The notes beneath the pieces were generated by a model, which saw only the letters and a list, made by a program, of their open reading frames with translations, ran no database searches and was not told the DNA's origin. Of a stretch of 5,334 nt of DNA, positions 4,375 to 5,334 are shown piece after piece; the stretch's first letter is position 1, and every line of letters starts with the position of its first letter. The stretch lies in contig JASHTC010000118.1 in NCBI GenBank assembly GCA_030040755.1, forward strand, positions 1-5,334. The letters run 5' to 3'. The position numbers were made by a program, and so were the translations under genes. The stretch comes from Thermoplasmata archaeon (lineage in GTDB: Archaea; Thermoplasmatota; Thermoplasmata; Lutacidiplasmatales; UBA184).

Positions 4375-5334
4375 CTACGAATCCGGAGCCGGAGGCACCG
4401 ATTCGAAGTCTCCGTGCCCCCGGCGTTCCGAGCCGCCCGCATCGACCCCGGGGGCGGAGCCGGAGTAGTACTCGGCGACGGCACGGAACGACGCCTTCGG
4501 GTCCCAGGGCAGGTCCGGGTAGACCGACCCGCGCCGGCCCTCGTAGGTCTTCACGAGCGCGAGCGACGACATGTCCAGGTCGTGCTTCGGGTCGTCCGAG
4601 TACGGAGAGATCGGGTCTACGAACCCGTCGAGAAATACCCCGTTGACCCCCGCCGCATCCAGGAGCTGAAGGACCATGGTGAGGTACCGGGCCTGCGCCT
4701 CCTCATCGCGCACGTACGCCCCCTTCAGCGTCGGTCGGACGAACCGACCCACCACCGGCAGCCCATGGAGGAACTGCGACCGGTAGTCGACCACGCCGAA
4801 TCCCAGGGTGCCGGAGCTGTGGGCCCCCTGGTAGGCCCGCGAGCCGGTCCCCGTGACGACCACGGGCTTCCCCGGTTCGAAGAAGGGGCGGAGCATGGCC
4901 AGGTATCGGTCGCGGACCCGCTCGTCCCAGTAGTGGTCGACGCCGACCAGGTCGAAGCGACTCCAGTCGACCCCCTCCCACGGGAGGGCGGCGTAGACGA
5001 TGGGGCCGTGGAAGACCGGTCGCACCGCCTCGGCGACCCGCCCCAGGAAGGCGTTGAGCGGCCGGTTGTGTGTTCCCGCCCGTACCATCCCCCGCGTCGC
5101 CGGGTGGGCGAATCGCTGGGCGACGGACTTGCCGGGGAGGATTCCCTGCATGAACAGGGACAGCTCCTGGCCCACGACGAGGACTACCCGGTCGGGGGCC
5201 CCGGAGCGGAGCTGCTCGGCGACGGCCGCGCCCTCCCGGATGTGGCCCAACGTCTCGGAGGGCGACTTATCGAAGAGCGCCGGTTGGACCCAGACCTCGA
5301 GACCCGCATCGAGCGCCGAGGCCGCGGCCGTCCG
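4375..5334 (-). CDS. TIM-barrel glycoside-hydrolase-like protein of the type annotated 'abortive infection protein' (5' end outside window)
   Basis: The frame is open to the right edge (28 codons before the TTG at 5250, including LDAGLEVWVQPALFDKSP), so the start lies outside. The protein matches a family common in actinobacteria and found in archaea, often labelled glycoside-hydrolase-like or abortive phage infection protein. Its reaction is not known. Numbered from TTG 5250, RVVLVVGQELSLFMQGILPG (21-40) carries the strand-4 glutamate Glu29 expected as acid/base. IVYAALPWEGVDW (84-96) and FDLVGVDHYWDE (99-110) are barrel strands. KPVVVTGTGSRAYQGA (128-143) is where relatives, as I recall them, have VTEFG with the nucleophile Glu; here the residue is Gly134 (codon GGG, 4851-4849). 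SPYSDDPKHDLDMSSLALVK (214-233) and YPDLPWDPKASFRAVAEYY close the domain. A low-complexity tail follows. No signal peptide can be judged because the start is missing. Confidence 0.75.
   Translation of the reverse strand, partial: RTAAASALDAGLEVWVQPALFDKSPSETLGHIREGAAVAEQLRSGAPDRVVLVVGQELSLFMQGILPGKSVAQRFAHPATRGMVRAGTHNRPLNAFLGRVAEAVRPVFHGPIVYAALPWEGVDWSRFDLVGVDHYWDERVRDRYLAMLRPFFEPGKPVVVTGTGSRAYQGAHSSGTLGFGVVDYRSQFLHGLPVVGRFVRPTLKGAYVRDEEAQARYLTMVLQLLDAAGVNGVFLDGFVDPISPYSDDPKHDLDMSSLALVKTYEGRRGSVYPDLPWDPKASFRAVAEYYSGSAPGVDAGGSERRGHGDFESVPPAPDS

Noticed and set aside
1..5334. CRISPR arrays, insertion sequences, attachment sites or rRNA genes
   Set aside because: No spaced direct repeats, transposase motifs, terminal inverted repeats or rRNA core sequences were seen by eye on either strand.

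Overview
The window looks like chromosomal DNA from a high-GC archaeon. Four signs point to Archaea. TATA-box promoters sit about 25-30 nt before start codons or RNA 5' ends. The first genes of transcription units are leaderless or nearly so, while internal genes have Shine-Dalgarno sites. A tRNA-Asn gene is interrupted in its T-loop by an intron that folds into a bulge-helix-bulge splice motif, and the tRNA genes do not encode CCA. The proteins lack the strong acidic bias of haloarchaea, so a high-GC Thermoplasmatota or Thaumarchaeota-type soil or sediment lineage fits better. That placement is inference only.

Plus strand, 1-3655. The window opens inside a SAM-dependent methyltransferase gene of the CmoB-like (DUF1698) type, ending at 658. 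A GC-rich spacer with a hairpin leads to a clear AT-rich promoter (TATA at 763-770). Behind it lies a polyhydroxyalkanoate (PHA) cluster: a small protein with an AbrB-like N-terminus (806-1267), a 92-aa phasin-like protein (1288-1566), the PHA synthase subunit PhaE (1609-2406) and the class III catalytic subunit PhaC (2459-3655). The first three genes look like one operon. phaC has its own TATA box placed for leaderless transcription, with a perfect 9-bp inverted repeat between TATA and ATG. PhaC has the complete Cys-Asp-His triad. PhaC and PhaE should form the polymerase, the phasin-like protein should coat granules, and the AbrB-like protein may regulate the locus. The monomer-supply genes (thiolase, acetoacetyl-CoA reductase, enoyl-CoA hydratase) are not in the window.

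Minus strand, 5334-3703, converging on the PHA cluster. In transcription order: a TIM-barrel glycoside-hydrolase-like protein (cut by the window edge; its expected catalytic nucleophile appears replaced), a winged-helix DNA-binding protein, tRNA-Asn(GUU) with its intron, and a tRNA with a CAU anticodon (Ile2 or elongator Met). The tRNA promoter overlaps the stop codon of the winged-helix gene and is bracketed by a perfect 10-bp inverted repeat.

The most notable items are the T-loop tRNA intron, the inverted repeats at the phaC and tRNA promoters, the complete archaeal PHA granule locus, and the Glu-to-Gly change in the TIM-barrel protein.
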